In this document: piece by piece, positions 1-9,374 of the stretch | How positions within the stretch are numbered: the first letter of the stretch is position 1 | Layout of the letters: every line of letters begins with the position of its first letter | Assembly: GCF_003943815.1 (NCBI RefSeq) | Contig: NZ_RJNA01000010.1 | Span: 251 to 64,250 of the forward strand | Reading direction: 5' to 3' | Source of the DNA: Streptococcus cristatus | Lineage (GTDB): Bacteria > Bacillota > Bacilli > Lactobacillales > Streptococcaceae | Length of the DNA stretch: 64,000 bases | Translations under genes and position numbers: made by a program | The notes under the pieces: generated by a model | Database searches by the model: none | What the model was told of the DNA's origin: nothing | The model's input: the letters and a program-made list of their open reading frames with translations, nothing else

Positions 1-129
1 AAGTCTATTAATGCTCTAGCTACAATTAAATTCATTCAAATATACTCAAACTAGTATAATACACAGTCCAATCAATCACATAAAGAAATTTACTTCAGCT
101 TTCTATCTAGAGGTTAAAAAGAAATTACT

Positions 130-1401
130 TTATCTCTCATTCATAAGCGGTAACAAGTAGCACTCTTCCCCTTCTTTTCGTTTCTCCAGACCTTTAACAG
201 CTAATTGAAGGAGATCAGCTGCAAATGATTGAATAGAGTCTTGCTCCGCTTGTGTTAACTCGATTTGCGAATACTTTCTGCGTAGCCTTTTATAGTTACG
301 CCCCTCTAATTTGAAGAAATCACAATCTTTAAGATAAGCGGTCACTTCCTCAAGATTAGCCAACAATCCCAAATGAAAAGCTGCTGGTGCAAAGGTCCTA
401 TTGAGAGGCTGAGCACAAGTGCTCCTAAATTCGATCGTTCCCCGCGCTGTCAAATCTTGGTATTGATAGCTTCTGTGATTACAAAAATCATCTGCATGGG
501 GGATTACTAGACTTTCCTTGCCACTTAAATTGTATCCCTTGATTTGCTCCTGCTTTAGATACTCTCCGGCTACGATAGGAGGAAAATAATAAGTGTCACC
601 CTCTCGCTCAACATTGAAAATGGCTGTATGATTTAAATAATTGAAAAAATCTTCCTCATCTTTGAAATCATGGGGATTAACACCGACATTTTCTACTAAC
701 AGGCCATGCATCGATTCTTCCCAAAAACGATCTCTAGATATTTTAGTAAAGAAATCCTCTGTCATCAACTCTGAATTGGCAAAAAGATAAGCTTTGGCAG
801 CCTCGATTTGATTAAAGGCGTTAATTACCTGTATGAAATTTGCCCGTGAAACATCTAACTGTACCTGGCTCCCACAGATATAGCTACCATAATCAGGATG
901 GCGATGGAAGAAATCTCCTCCAATTTTCTCACTCAAAGCTAGATATTGCATTAACATTTGATAGCGGGGATATTTAACAGGACCATTATCATTCTCCTTC
1001 CAGAATGGATGTAAACCATGTCCCTGAAGCTCATGATGACTTTTGCGCAAAATCTTTTGAATGGTGTCTAGGTAATGATTAAAGCGTCTTTCGACTTCCT
1101 GAATCGTTTTCGCTTTTTCAAATGCAAATTCTAAAATATTGTAAGACACTTCAAAAAGTATCCGATCTTCGCTATCTGAAGCTTTTAACTGGATAGGATG
1201 GCCCTCTGAATCCCTTCTTTCTACGATAAAGCCATAGTCTGAATTTAGCCTTACTAACAGCTCCTTTGTTACACGAGTATCTGTCGCTCCTCCCTGAAGA
1301 TTCACAATCGGAAATTCTAATTCAATCCCAATGTATAAGTCTGGATTCTCTTTTATATTTGCCAAATAACGTTCTTTCAAAATAGCAATCGAATCTTGCA
1401 T
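130..1401 (-). CDS. glutamate-cysteine ligase family (GCS2) protein, gamma-glutamylcysteine synthetase-like
   Basis: A 423-residue soluble protein resembling the GCS2 family, whose members join glutamate and cysteine with ATP in the first step of glutathione synthesis. Supporting motifs are GIELEFPI near residue 25, which fits a metal-binding glutamate strand, the FEVSYNILEFAFE stretch, and GTIEFRSTCAQP near the C-terminus. I chose the ATG at 1401 because AAGGAG lies just before it; a GTG 13 codons upstream has no ribosome binding site. It follows the rplQ terminator and reads the same way. No glutathione synthetase (GshB) domain is fused to it and none is in the window, so the final product is uncertain. 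Confidence 0.75.
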   Translation of the reverse strand: MQDSIAILKERYLANIKENPDLYIGIELEFPIVNLQGGATDTRVTKELLVRLNSDYGFIVERRDSEGHPIQLKASDSEDRILFEVSYNILEFAFEKAKTIQEVERRFNHYLDTIQKILRKSHHELQGHGLHPFWKENDNGPVKYPRYQMLMQYLALSEKIGGDFFHRHPDYGSYICGSQVQLDVSRANFIQVINAFNQIEAAKAYLFANSELMTEDFFTKISRDRFWEESMHGLLVENVGVNPHDFKDEEDFFNYLNHTAIFNVEREGDTYYFPPIVAGEYLKQEQIKGYNLSGKESLVIPHADDFCNHRSYQYQDLTARGTIEFRSTCAQPLNRTFAPAAFHLGLLANLEEVTAYLKDCDFFKLEGRNYKRLRRKYSQIELTQAEQDSIQSFAADLLQLAVKGLEKRKEGEECYLLPLMNER

Positions 1402-1453
1402 TTCTTCTCCTTCCCTCACTAAATCCTTTTCTTTTTCCACTTAAAACTCAAAA

Positions 1454-1505
1454 ACGCCTGCTTACGAAATTGTTTTTCACTAAAAGCAATTTCGTAAACA
1501 AGCGT
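1454..1505 (-). terminator. Rho-independent terminator of the S10-spc-alpha operon
   Basis: Inverted arms 1454-1473 and 1486-1505 pair over TTACGAAATTG/CAATTTCGTAA and extend to ACGC/GCGT. On the minus strand the stem is followed by TTTTTGAGTTTT. It lies downstream of rplQ and upstream of the GCS2 gene, so it should end the ribosomal transcript. Confidence 0.8.
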
Positions 1506-1526
1506 CTACCCTTTCATCATGATGAT

Positions 1527-1605
1527 GAGTGTTCCCGCTAGGAAAAATCCTAGCGGTAGACCAGAGCTAGACTAAGAGTATAAAAACTCCATCATCATAA
1601 CACTC
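1527..1605. other. nested inverted repeats between rplQ and the operon terminator
   Basis: Outer arms GAGTGTT (1527-1533) and AACACTC (1599-1605) enclose a perfect hairpin, CCGCTAGG (1535-1542) with CCTAGCGG (1549-1556). CAT/ATG triplet runs flank the outer arms. With the terminator at 1454-1505 this makes a folded 3' untranslated region of about 150 nt. The role is unknown; RNA stabilisation or a second terminator are possibilities. Confidence 0.5.
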
Positions 1606-1622
1606 AACAAAATTGATAAAAA

Positions 1623-2009
1623 TTATACTAATTCAATAATTGCCATTGGCGCAGCATCCCCACGGCGTGGTTCAGTCTTAAGAATACGAGTGTATCCACC
1701 ATTGCGCTCAGCATAGCGAGGTGCCAATTCAGAGAATAATTTTTGAAGAGCTGTAGTTGTAGTGTACTTGTTAGTCTCTTCATTGTAGTTTTCTGATGCA
1801 ATTTCGTTACGTACAAAAGCTGCTGCTTGACGACGAGCATGCAAGTCACCACGTTTACCAAGAGTAATCATTTTTTCAACTGTTTTACGGATTTCTTTAG
1901 CACGAGCTTCAGTTGTTACGATTGATTCATTGATAATCAAGTCAGTAGTCAAATCACGAAGCATTGCTTTACGTTGTGAGCTAGTGCGTCCTAGTTTACG
2001 GTAAGCCAT
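1623..2009 (-). CDS. rplQ: 50S ribosomal protein L17
   Basis: The 128-residue protein begins [20 protein letters not shown], the diagnostic L17 start, and has the usual short bacterial length. L17 is a large-subunit protein placed near the peptide exit tunnel. It is the last gene of the operon, 11 bases after rpoA, the normal alpha-operon order, and is followed by a strong terminator. Confidence 0.98.
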   Translation of the reverse strand: MAYRKLGRTSSQRKAMLRDLTTDLIINESIVTTEARAKEIRKTVEKMITLGKRGDLHARRQAAAFVRNEIASENYNEETNKYTTTTALQKLFSELAPRYAERNGGYTRILKTEPRRGDAAPMAIIELV

Positions 2010-2020
2010 GTATTCCTCCT

Positions 2021-2959
2021 TTATTTATCATTTCTTAACCCAAGACCAAGGTCAGCAAGTTTAACTTTAACTTCTTCAAGACTCTTGCGGCCCAAGTTAC
2101 GAACTTTCATCATTTCAGGCTCAGATTTTTCTGTCAAATCAAAGACAGTATTAATTCCTGCACGTTTCAGACAGTTATATGAACGAACTGATAGATCCAA
2201 TTCTTCAATTGTACGTTCCAAAATGCGATCATCTGAAGATTTCTCTGCTTCCTTCATCACATCAGTTGAAATAGCAACTTCTGTTAAATCTGTAAAGAGG
2301 TTCAGATGCTCTGTCAGGATACGAGCTGATAGTCCCAAAGCGTCTTCGGGAATAATTGTTCCATTCGTTAAAATTTCAAGGGTAAGTTTATCAAAACCAT
2401 CGTTGCTACCAACACGAGCTGGCTCAACCTGGTAATTTACTTTTGTCACAGGCGTATAGATAGAATCTACCGCAAGTGTGCCTACTGGTGCATCATCTTT
2501 TTTATTTTCGTCAGCTGGTACATATCCACGACCGCTATTCACAGCCATTTTCGCTTTGAAGCGAGCACCTTCACTGATTGTAAAGAGATAATGATCAGGG
2601 TTTACAATTTCGATATCACTGTCTGTCAAAATGTCTCCAGCAGTTACTTCTGCAGGACCTTCAACATCCAATTCAATCATCTTTTCGTCTTGGACGTAAG
2701 ATTTTACAGCAATCCCCTTGATGTTCAGAATGATCTGCATAACATCTTCACGGACCCCAGAAATCGTATCAAATTCGTGCAATACTCCTTCAATGTTGAT
2801 AGAAGTCACTGCTGCACCTGGAAGTGAGGCGAGAAGTACACGACGAAGCGAATTTCCAAGTGTTGTACCGTAACCGCGTTCTAGCGGCTCAACTACAAAC
2901 TTGCCATAATTTTTATTTTCATCAATTTTTGTTATATTTGGTTTTTCAAACTCAATCAT
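2021..2959 (-). CDS. rpoA: DNA-directed RNA polymerase alpha subunit
   Basis: A 312-residue alpha subunit. The N-terminal dimerisation domain (about 1-230) carries [17 protein letters not shown], the conserved assembly segment. The C-terminal domain (about 250-312) carries [19 protein letters not shown] and the helix-hairpin-helix that binds UP elements and activators. Alpha scaffolds the beta and beta' subunits. It lies between rpsK and rplQ as in other Firmicutes, and the length is typical for streptococci. Confidence 0.99.
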   Translation of the reverse strand: MIEFEKPNITKIDENKNYGKFVVEPLERGYGTTLGNSLRRVLLASLPGAAVTSINIEGVLHEFDTISGVREDVMQIILNIKGIAVKSYVQDEKMIELDVEGPAEVTAGDILTDSDIEIVNPDHYLFTISEGARFKAKMAVNSGRGYVPADENKKDDAPVGTLAVDSIYTPVTKVNYQVEPARVGSNDGFDKLTLEILTNGTIIPEDALGLSARILTEHLNLFTDLTEVAISTDVMKEAEKSSDDRILERTIEELDLSVRSYNCLKRAGINTVFDLTEKSEPEMMKVRNLGRKSLEEVKVKLADLGLGLRNDK

Positions 2960-3004
2960 TTAGTTAACTCCCTCTTAAACGAAAAGCAGTGTAATTGTTT
3001 ATGA

Positions 3005-3388
3005 TTATACACGGCGACGTTTTGGAGGACGAGCACCATTGTGTGGCACAGGAGTCACATCACGAATAGCAGTTACTTCCAGACCAGCTGCAGCAAGTGC
3101 ACGAATAGCTGACTCACGACCAGAACCTGGACCTTTAACTGTAACTTCAACTGATTTAAGACCGTGTTCTTGTGCAGACTTAGCAGCTGCTTCGGATGCC
3201 ATTTGGGCAGCAAATGGTGTAGATTTACGAGAACCTTTGAAACCAAGAGCACCAGCAGATGACCAAGCAATCGCATTACCATGCACATCAGTAATCATAA
3301 CAATAGTGTTATTAAATGTAGCGTGAATATGTGCAATACCAGATTCGATATTTTTCTTCACACGACGTTTACGTGTTGGTTTAGCCAA
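3005..3388 (-). CDS. rpsK: 30S ribosomal protein S11
   Basis: A 127-residue S11, a platform protein of the small subunit that contacts the 16S rRNA near the E site. The conserved C-terminal signature [16 protein letters not shown] and the internal [13 protein letters not shown] are both present. It sits 17 bases after rpsM and about 45 bases before rpoA in the alpha segment. Confidence 0.98.
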
Positions 3389-3405
3389 GACTTTTACCTC
3401 CTATA

Positions 3406-3771
3406 TTATTTTTTCTTACCTGCAATCGCAACGGCTTTACCTTTACGAGTACGAGCATTGTTTTTAGTGTTTTGTCCACGGACAGGAAGTCCACGACGGT
3501 GACGGATACCACGGTATGAACCGATTTCCATCAAACGTTTGATGTTAAGGTTTACTTCACGACGAAGGTCACCTTCAACCTTGATTGCATCCACTTCGCG
3601 ACGGATAGCGTCTTCTTGATCTGATGTCAAATCTTTGACACGGATATCTTCTGAGATTCCAGCCGCAGCCAAAATTTTCTTAGAAGTTGGAAGTCCGATA
3701 CCATACACGTAAGTAAGTGAAACGACTACACGTTTGTCATTTGGAATGTCAACTCCAGCAATACGAGCCAT
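3406..3771 (-). CDS. rpsM: 30S ribosomal protein S13
   Basis: A 121-residue S13, a head protein that bridges to the large subunit and contacts tRNA. The start [19 protein letters not shown] and the basic C-terminus with [19 protein letters not shown] are typical. It follows rpmJ by 17 bases, as expected for the alpha segment. Confidence 0.98.
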   Translation of the reverse strand: MARIAGVDIPNDKRVVVSLTYVYGIGLPTSKKILAAAGISEDIRVKDLTSDQEDAIRREVDAIKVEGDLRREVNLNIKRLMEIGSYRGIRHRRGLPVRGQNTKNNARTRKGKAVAIAGKKK

Positions 3772-3788
3772 GTTTTCTCCTTTCTATC

Positions 3789-3905
3789 TTATCCTTGACG
3801 TTGTTTGTGTTTTGGATTTGCTGGGCAAATTACCATAACACGGCCATTACGACGAATAACTTTACAGTATTCGCAAATTGGTTTGACCGATGGTCTTACT
3901 TTCAT
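3789..3905 (-). CDS. rpmJ: 50S ribosomal protein L36
   Basis: A 38-codon gene read directly from the sequence between rpsM and infA. The product starts [19 protein letters not shown] and ends NPKHKQRQG. The CEYC pair, a later Cys and a His form the zinc-binding version of L36. This small basic protein of the large subunit is in its usual place directly after infA. Confidence 0.97.
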
Positions 3906-3929
3906 TTCTTATCCCTCCAAGTTTTTCGA

Positions 3930-4148
3930 TTATTTAAAGCGGTAAGTGATCCGTCCACGTGTCAAATCATAAGGACTCATCTCGACAGTAACACGATCTC
4001 CCGCTAAAATACGAATATAGTTTTTACGAATTTTACCAGAAACTGTTGCTAAAATCTGATGTCCATTTTCAAGTTCAACCGTAAACATTGCGTTCGGCAT
4101 CGTATCAACTACTTTGCCTTCGACTTCAATCACATCGTCTTTTGCCAC
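3930..4148 (-). CDS. infA: translation initiation factor IF-1
   Basis: A 72-residue OB-fold protein with (V/M)[17 protein letters not shown] at its start and [16 protein letters not shown] at its end. IF-1 occupies the ribosomal A site during initiation. The start is a GTG at 4148; AGGGAGGTG lies about 10 nt upstream, while the longer in-frame extension (to 4190) has no ribosome binding site and does not belong to the family. It appears to have its own promoter at 4221-4249 in addition to readthrough from adk. Confidence 0.97.
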   Translation of the reverse strand: MAKDDVIEVEGKVVDTMPNAMFTVELENGHQILATVSGKIRKNYIRILAGDRVTVEMSPYDLTRGRITYRFK

Positions 4149-4179
4149 GCAAAAGCACCTCCCTAAATTTCGATAGATT

Positions 4180-4195
4180 CCTCTGAGCACAGAGG
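4180..4195 (-). promoter_or_regulatory. small hairpin in the infA leader
   Basis: CCTCTG (4180-4185) pairs perfectly with CAGAGG (4190-4195) across a 4-nt loop, between the infA promoter and its ribosome binding site. There is no U-run after it, so it is not an obvious terminator. A role in processing or in adjusting infA translation is only a guess. Confidence 0.4.
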
Positions 4196-4220
4196 TAACA
4201 ATTATAAGTCAGACTAACTC

Positions 4221-4249
4221 ATTGTATCACTACTTGTCAAATATTGCAA
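4221..4249 (-). promoter_or_regulatory. internal promoter for infA and the alpha segment
   Basis: On the minus strand TTGCAA (4244-4249) is separated by 17 nt from TACAAT (4221-4226). It lies in the 116-bp gap between adk and infA, so it can drive infA-rpmJ-rpsM-rpsK-rpoA-rplQ independently of the S10 promoter. A TTGACA also lies within the spacer but is too close to the -10. Confidence 0.65.
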
Positions 4250-4264
4250 GCGGGAAAAACGCTT

Positions 4265-4903
4265 TTATTTTAAATTTGACAAGACTTTTTCGATATCTGA
4301 GAAGACTGCCTCAATCTCTTGATTGCCCTGAATGTCGTGAACGAGTCCTTTAGCGCGGTAATGATCAATAATTGGTTGGCCTTGAGCGATATTAACATCC
4401 AAACGACGTTTTACTGTTTCAGGTTTGTCGTCTTCACGTTGATAGTAATCTTCTTCTTTGTAATCCACTGGTGGGTTGAAAACTTTGTGGAAGGTTTCCC
4501 CTGTTTCGCGGTGAATAATCCGTCCGCTCAAACGTTCTAACAAACTATCTGGATTAACTTCGATATTGATAACTGCATCAAGTTGGATGCCCAGATCCGC
4601 AAGGATTTGATCCAAAGCATGGGCTTGATCAATTGTCCGTGGATAACCATCCAACAAGAAACCAGTTTCTTTAATATCATCCTGTGCCAAGCGCTCTTTC
4701 ACGATTCCGTTCGTCACTTCATCTGGCACCAACTCGCCTTTAGAAATGTAGGATTTCGCTAAAACACCCATTTCTGTTTCATTGGCCATAGCAGCACGGA
4801 ACATATCCCCAGTTGAAATATGTGCCACGTGGAATTGTTCCACAATTTTGGCTGCTTGTGTTCCCTTGCCTGCACCTGGCAAGCCCATAATCAAAAGATT
4901 CAT
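4265..4903 (-). CDS. adk: adenylate kinase
   Basis: A 212-residue kinase that converts ATP + AMP to 2 ADP. The P-loop [10 protein letters not shown] is at residue 7 and the DGYPRT motif near 85. The LID segment (about 127-160, [18 protein letters not shown]) lacks the four cysteines of zinc-binding adenylate kinases, so this is the non-zinc form usual for streptococci. It lies between secY and infA, the standard Gram-positive position. Confidence 0.98.
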   Translation of the reverse strand: MNLLIMGLPGAGKGTQAAKIVEQFHVAHISTGDMFRAAMANETEMGVLAKSYISKGELVPDEVTNGIVKERLAQDDIKETGFLLDGYPRTIDQAHALDQILADLGIQLDAVINIEVNPDSLLERLSGRIIHRETGETFHKVFNPPVDYKEEDYYQREDDKPETVKRRLDVNIAQGQPIIDHYRAKGLVHDIQGNQEIEAVFSDIEKVLSNLK

Positions 4904-4998
4904 GTTTTGTCTCCTTTTTTGTTTTTAAAGCAATCTATTAAAACACTTAATAAACTTTTTTAAAAACAAAATAGAAGGTTGACTAAGTCAACCTATTT

Positions 4999-6309
4999 CT
5001 ATTCTGTTGTAGTATCCATAAATCCGACATACTTACGCTTCAGAAGGTAGCCTTCCAACTGTTTCATCCCTTCAATACCAGTCGAAATGATGATAAGAAG
5101 ACTAGTTCCTCCAAGAGCAACTGCATCGGTCAGACCGAAAAGATCTTTGGCTAGGATCGGAATGATTGTGATAATTCCTAGGAATAGTGAGCCAACTGTC
5201 GCCAAACGGCGAAGCAATTTAGACATATATTCTTCCGTTCCCTTACCTGGACGAACACCTGGGATATAGGCTCCACTCTTTTGTAAATTCTCTGCCGTCT
5301 TTTCAGGATTAATTTGTACAAATGTATAAAAGAAAGTAAAGAGAATAATCAAGAGAGCATAGGTAAACATACCACTGATGGTTGTAGTCGCCAGAAGCGC
5401 CTGCGCCGTCCGAACCCATGATGCGTTATAGCCCATAGCACTTACAAATTGGAAGATAGCTGCTGGAGCAGCTGTAATCGAACTTGCAAAGATAACTGGG
5501 ATAACACCAGCAGGATTTACTTTTAACGGTAGGTAGGAACTTGAAGGGGCACCTTGAGCAATCTTCGTATATTGAATTGGAATTTTGTACTCAGCTTGTT
5601 GCACAAAGGTTGTGAAATAGATAATCACCAAAACTGCAACAATTAAAATCCCAACGAAAATCAAAGACGAATTGAGTCGATCGCTCGGGATATTAACAAA
5701 GTAATCTTCATAGATTCCTTTGATCATACCAGGAATACCAGATACAATCCCTGCAAAGATAATCATGGATACACCATTACCATAACCCTTATCTGTGATT
5801 TGCTCTCCTAACCAGGTCACAATAACTGAACCTGTCGTGAGGAGGGCACCAATCAAAAGATAGGTTTGCCAATTTGGATTCGCTACTAGTTTAGTTCTTG
5901 ACAAAGTCGCAAATCCAGCTGTAATCCCGATGGATTGGACAAAGGCCAATACCAGGGAAATATAGCGAGTTGCTTGATTAAGCTTTCTCCGTCCTACTTC
6001 CCCTTGCTTGCCCCACTCTACAAATTTTGGAAGCAAATCCATTTGCAAGAGCTGAACCACGATTGAAGCCGTGATATAGGGACTAACTCCAAGGGCAAAA
6101 ACAGAGAAGTTACGCATGGCATTCCCAGAAACCAAACTAAGCATGTTTAAGAAAGGTAAATCGCTTAAACTGTTCAATGCTTTCGCATTAATTCCTGGAA
6201 CGGTTATAGTTGTACCAATACGGAAAACTAAGATGATGAACAGTGTGAACAAAATCTTAGACCGTACTTGTTTTATTTTAAGTGCGTCTTTTAATAGCTT
6301 GAAAAACAT
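4999..6309 (-). CDS. secY: preprotein translocase subunit SecY
   Basis: A 436-residue protein with about ten membrane helices, the channel subunit of the SecYEG export machine. Characteristic stretches are RILFTLFIILVFRIGTTITVP-like helix 1 (near residue 20), the plug segment behind it, and IPVIFASSITAAPAAIF in the centre. It follows rplO by 12 bases and precedes adk. It is the housekeeping SecY; no accessory SecY2 system is in this window. Confidence 0.98.
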   Translation of the reverse strand: MFFKLLKDALKIKQVRSKILFTLFIILVFRIGTTITVPGINAKALNSLSDLPFLNMLSLVSGNAMRNFSVFALGVSPYITASIVVQLLQMDLLPKFVEWGKQGEVGRRKLNQATRYISLVLAFVQSIGITAGFATLSRTKLVANPNWQTYLLIGALLTTGSVIVTWLGEQITDKGYGNGVSMIIFAGIVSGIPGMIKGIYEDYFVNIPSDRLNSSLIFVGILIVAVLVIIYFTTFVQQAEYKIPIQYTKIAQGAPSSSYLPLKVNPAGVIPVIFASSITAAPAAIFQFVSAMGYNASWVRTAQALLATTTISGMFTYALLIILFTFFYTFVQINPEKTAENLQKSGAYIPGVRPGKGTEEYMSKLLRRLATVGSLFLGIITIIPILAKDLFGLTDAVALGGTSLLIIISTGIEGMKQLEGYLLKRKYVGFMDTTTE

Positions 6310-6321
6310 AGGTCACCTCTC

Positions 6322-6762
6322 TTAGATGACTTCGACTGAACCACCTTTAGCAGTGATAGCTTCTTCAGCTGATTTAGAGAATTTAGCTGCTTTAACAGTC
6401 AACTTCTTAGTCAATTCTCCGTTACCAAGAATCTTAACACCAGATTTTTCAGCTTTTACAATACCTGCTTCGATGAGAACAACTGGAGTTACTTCCGCAC
6501 CATCTTCAAAGACATTTAATTGGTCAAGGTTAACAATCGCGTATTCTTTACGGTTTACATTCAAGAAACCACGTTTTGGTACACGACGGAACAATGGAGT
6601 TTGTCCACCTTCAAAACCAAGACGAACACCGCCACCGCTACGTGCTTTTTGACCTTTTTGACCGCGACCAGAAGTTTTTCCGTTACCTGATGAAGTACCG
6701 CGACCAACACGGTTGCGAACTTTACGTGAACCTGCAGCAGGTTGTAATTCATGAAGTTTCAT
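6322..6762 (-). CDS. rplO: 50S ribosomal protein L15
   Basis: A 146-residue L15. The N-terminus [21 protein letters not shown] and the Gly/Lys-rich [21 protein letters not shown] extension that reaches into rRNA are characteristic. It is a late-assembling large-subunit protein. A 152-bp gap with hairpins separates it from rpmD, and secY follows 12 bases later. Confidence 0.98.
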   Translation of the reverse strand: MKLHELQPAAGSRKVRNRVGRGTSSGNGKTSGRGQKGQKARSGGGVRLGFEGGQTPLFRRVPKRGFLNVNRKEYAIVNLDQLNVFEDGAEVTPVVLIEAGIVKAEKSGVKILGNGELTKKLTVKAAKFSKSAEEAITAKGGSVEVI

Positions 6763-6851
6763 TAATTTTTTCTCCTCTTTTGTAAAATGCTAGCGCTCGT
6801 ACCAGAGAAAAGGTGTCTCTGATACAAACTCGCCTATACATATATTTAGTT

Positions 6852-6883
6852 TTAGGGGCTGAGAAAATTCTCAAATCCCCTAA
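6852..6883 (-). promoter_or_regulatory. intercistronic hairpin between rpmD and rplO
   Basis: TTAGGGG (6852-6858) pairs perfectly with CCCCTAA (6877-6883), with an inner GAGA/TCTC stem. A second hairpin with CAGAGA/TCTCTG arms lies closer to rplO (about 6800-6822). Neither is followed by a good T-run on the minus strand. They may mark RNA processing or partial attenuation before rplO-secY-adk. Confidence 0.5.
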
Positions 6884-6914
6884 TGTATCTTAATAAAAGT
6901 TTTTCAGCTAAGGC

Positions 6915-7097
6915 TTACTTAACTTCTTCAACAGTTACCAAGTGAGATACAGCAGTGATCATACCGCGTACCGCTGGATTGTCTTCTTTGATAACTGAGC
7001 TGTTCAATTTGCCAAGTCCAAGTGCTACAACAGTTTTACGTTGTGACGGGATGCGTCCGATTGGAGACTTAGTCAAAGTAATTTTAATTTGAGCCAT
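6915..7097 (-). CDS. rpmD: 50S ribosomal protein L30
   Basis: A 60-residue L30 starting [20 protein letters not shown], the expected length for the short bacterial form. The longer open frame upstream overlaps rpsE and is not part of the family, and AAAGGGG sits before the ATG at 7097. L30 binds 5S/23S rRNA near the central protuberance. Confidence 0.97.
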   Translation of the reverse strand: MAQIKITLTKSPIGRIPSQRKTVVALGLGKLNSSVIKEDNPAVRGMITAVSHLVTVEEVK

Positions 7098-7110
7098 GAG
7101 TTCCCCTTTC

Positions 7111-7605
7111 TTAAGCCAAGTCAGAAACTGAAATACCACGAAGGGCAGCAACTTCTTCAGCGCGTTTCAATTGTTTCAAGCCTTCAACAGTTGCGCGAAC
7201 GATGTTGATTGGAGTGTTTGAACCAAGTGATTTAGATGTAACATCTGCCACACCTGCCAATTCGATGACGGCACGAACAGCACCACCAGCAGCAACTCCA
7301 GAACCTTCAACAGCTGGCTTAAGCAATACTTTCGCTCCACCAAATTCTGAAAGAACTTCGTGAGGAATAGTTGTACCAACCATTGGAACTTCGATCAAGT
7401 TTTTCTTCGCATCTTCAACTGCTTTACGGATAGCTTCTGGTACTTCTTGAGCTTTACCAGTACCGAAACCAACACGACCATTGCGGTCACCAACTACTAC
7501 AAGAGCTGCAAAACGAAGACGACGTCCACCTTTAACAACTTTAGTAACACGGTTGACTGCAACTAAGCGTTCTTCAAGTTCAACTGCATTGTCTTTAAAT
7601 GCCAT
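7111..7605 (-). CDS. rpsE: 30S ribosomal protein S5
   Basis: A 164-residue S5 with the N-terminal double-stranded RNA-binding fold ([19 protein letters not shown]) and the C-terminal domain with [21 protein letters not shown]5 takes part in decoding accuracy and mRNA unwinding. It is followed by rpmD after 13 bases. Confidence 0.98.
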   Translation of the reverse strand: MAFKDNAVELEERLVAVNRVTKVVKGGRRLRFAALVVVGDRNGRVGFGTGKAQEVPEAIRKAVEDAKKNLIEVPMVGTTIPHEVLSEFGGAKVLLKPAVEGSGVAAGGAVRAVIELAGVADVTSKSLGSNTPINIVRATVEGLKQLKRAEEVAALRGISVSDLA

Positions 7606-7623
7606 TTTCTAGTGTCCTCCCTA

Positions 7624-7980
7624 TTAGAATTTCAATCCGTTTTCACGAGCTGCATCAGCCAAAGCTTTTACACGTCCGTGATAGAGATATCCACCGCGGT
7701 CAAACACCACTTCAGAAATACCTTTAGCAACTGCACGTTCTGCAACGAGTTTACCTACAACAACGGCTTGTTCAGTTTTAGTTCCTTTTGAAACTTCTTT
7801 GTCAAGAGTTGAAGCGCTTGCGAGCGTTACACCCGCTACGTCATCAATTACTTGAGCGTAGATGCCTGTATTAGAACGGAATACGTTCAAACGTGGGCGA
7901 TCAGCAGTTCCAGAGAGTTTTCCGCGAACGCGACGGTGGCGTTTTTGGCGGATTTTATTTTTATCTGGTTTCGTAATCAC
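7624..7980 (-). CDS. rplR: 50S ribosomal protein L18
   Basis: A 118-residue 5S rRNA-binding protein with [20 protein letters not shown] near the N-terminus and [19 protein letters not shown] near the end. I place the start at the GTG at 7980 (MITKPDKNK), 8 nt behind AGAGG. An in-frame GTG three codons earlier overlaps that ribosome binding site and is less likely. L18 delivers 5S rRNA to the large subunit. Confidence 0.96.
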   Translation of the reverse strand: MITKPDKNKIRQKRHRRVRGKLSGTADRPRLNVFRSNTGIYAQVIDDVAGVTLASASTLDKEVSKGTKTEQAVVVGKLVAERAVAKGISEVVFDRGGYLYHGRVKALADAARENGLKF

Positions 7981-8065
7981 AATTTTCACCTCTTATTTTT
8001 ATTGACGTGCCTTAGCACAAAATCGGAAAATAAATTGGCTGGCTGAAAAGATCAGCCAATCAATA

Positions 8066-8602
8066 TTATTTACCAGTTTTACCTTCTTTGCGGCGAACGA
8101 ATTCACCAACGTAACGGATACCTTTACCTTTATATGGTTCTGGTGCACGAAGGCTACGTACATAAGCAGCTGTTTGTCCAACTGCTTCTTTTGAAATTCC
8201 GCTAACAACGATTGTTGTTGGGTTTGGAAGTTCAAAAGTAATTCCTTCTGGAGCTTCAACTTCGTCTGGGTGAGATTTACCAACAGCCAAGACAAGTTTT
8301 GAGCCTTGAAGTTGTGCACGGTAACCAACCCCACGCATTTCAAGTTCTTTCTTGAATCCTTCTGATACTCCAACAACCATGTTGTTCAAAAGGGCACGAG
8401 TAGTTCCGTGGATTGTTTTCATTTCTTTTGAATCGTTTGGACGGTGAAGAGTTACTTCAGTTCCTTCCACACGGATTTCAATATCTTTTGAGAACTCACG
8501 AGTCAGTTCTCCTTTAGGTCCTTTTACAGTTACAACGTTGTCATTGTTAGTGATTTCAACACCAGCAGGCAACACGATAACTTTATTACCAATACGTGAC
8601 AT
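8066..8602 (-). CDS. rplF: 50S ribosomal protein L6
   Basis: A 178-residue two-domain L6. It starts [17 protein letters not shown] and ends with the L6 signature [14 protein letters not shown] followed by [10 protein letters not shown]. It lies at the base of the L7/L12 stalk. A 193-bp gap with a perfect hairpin separates it from rpsH upstream. Confidence 0.98.
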   Translation of the reverse strand: MSRIGNKVIVLPAGVEITNNDNVVTVKGPKGELTREFSKDIEIRVEGTEVTLHRPNDSKEMKTIHGTTRALLNNMVVGVSEGFKKELEMRGVGYRAQLQGSKLVLAVGKSHPDEVEAPEGITFELPNPTTIVVSGISKEAVGQTAAYVRSLRAPEPYKGKGIRYVGEFVRRKEGKTGK

Positions 8603-8670
8603 GTTTATTTTCTCCTGTTAAATTGTCAGGCCGCAAGCGACCAGTTTTCACGGGGCTAAAGATACTTATT

Positions 8671-8694
8671 GTGTTCAATAGCTAAATTGAACAC
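8671..8694 (-). promoter_or_regulatory. intercistronic hairpin between rpsH and rplF
   Basis: GTGTTCAAT (8671-8679) and ATTGAACAC (8686-8694) form a perfect 9-bp stem with a 6-nt loop in the 193-bp rpsH-rplF gap. There is no T-run after it on the minus strand. Function unknown; it could protect or process the message. Confidence 0.5.
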
Positions 8695-8795
8695 GCTCTA
8701 AGAACTGTGCAAAATAGATAAGTTGTCTGGTTTGTAAACAAACTGCTCCAACTTCCTAATTTTGCTTTGTTCTTTACGAGCTTTGTATCTTGATT

Positions 8796-9194
8796 TTACC
8801 AAACGTAAGCGATAACTTCTCCACCAACGTTCTTTTGGCGTGCTTCTTTATCAGTCAGCAAACCTTCAGATGTTGAAAGGATAGCAATTCCAAGTCCGTT
8901 CAAGACTTTTGGAAGATCTTCGCGTTTCTTGTAAACACGTAGACCTGGTTTTGAAACACGTTTCAAACCAGTGATAACTTTTTCACCATTTTGTCCGTAT
9001 TTAAGGAAGACACGGATGATGCCTTGTTTGTCATCTTCGATGATTTCAACGTTTTTTACAAAACCTTCACGCTTCAGGATTTCAGCAATCCCTTTTTTGA
9101 TGTTTGATGCAGGTACTTCAAGTACTTCGTGGTTCGCTTGATTAGCGTTACGGATACGAGTCAAAAAGTCTGCAATTGGGTCAGTCATAACCAT
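8796..9194 (-). CDS. rpsH: 30S ribosomal protein S8
   Basis: A 132-residue S8 starting [18 protein letters not shown] and ending with the S8 signature around [23 protein letters not shown]8 is a primary 16S rRNA-binding protein and, in E. coli, the translational repressor of the spc operon. Here it is flanked by unusually long structured gaps on both sides. Confidence 0.98.
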   Translation of the reverse strand: MVMTDPIADFLTRIRNANQANHEVLEVPASNIKKGIAEILKREGFVKNVEIIEDDKQGIIRVFLKYGQNGEKVITGLKRVSKPGLRVYKKREDLPKVLNGLGIAILSTSEGLLTDKEARQKNVGGEVIAYVW

Positions 9195-9301
9195 TTTATA
9201 TTTCTCCTCTTACTAGTAGTTTGCAAGCTGCACTTGCTAGTTAATGATTGAGCTAGGCTCAGAATAAGTTTCTAGGCTTCAAGTCCTTAGTGAGTCTAGG
9301 C

Positions 9302-9341
9302 ATCGGCTTGTAGGCATAACTTAAGTTATGCAAAAGCCGAT
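9302..9341 (-). promoter_or_regulatory. long hairpin between rpsN and rpsH
   Basis: ATCGGCTT (9302-9309) pairs with AAGCCGAT (9334-9341). Inside is an 18-bp perfect palindrome, GCATAACTTAAGTTATGC (9314-9331). The 180-bp gap also holds GCAAG/CTTGC arms near 9222-9240. The folded stretch lies inside the spc segment, with no obvious T-run, so it is unlikely to be a simple terminator. Confidence 0.55.
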
Positions 9342-9374
9342 AACGAAGAATCGTGACGGAATTGGAAGCTAGAA

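Noticed and set aside
4010-4017. TACGAATA, the core of the streptococcal competence (ComX) box
   Set aside because: It lies inside the infA coding sequence, and no plus-strand gene follows for many kilobases.
9302-9341. Transposable element between rpsN and rpsH
   Set aside because: The palindrome is short, has no transposase or terminal repeats with target duplication, and no second copy is visible in the window.
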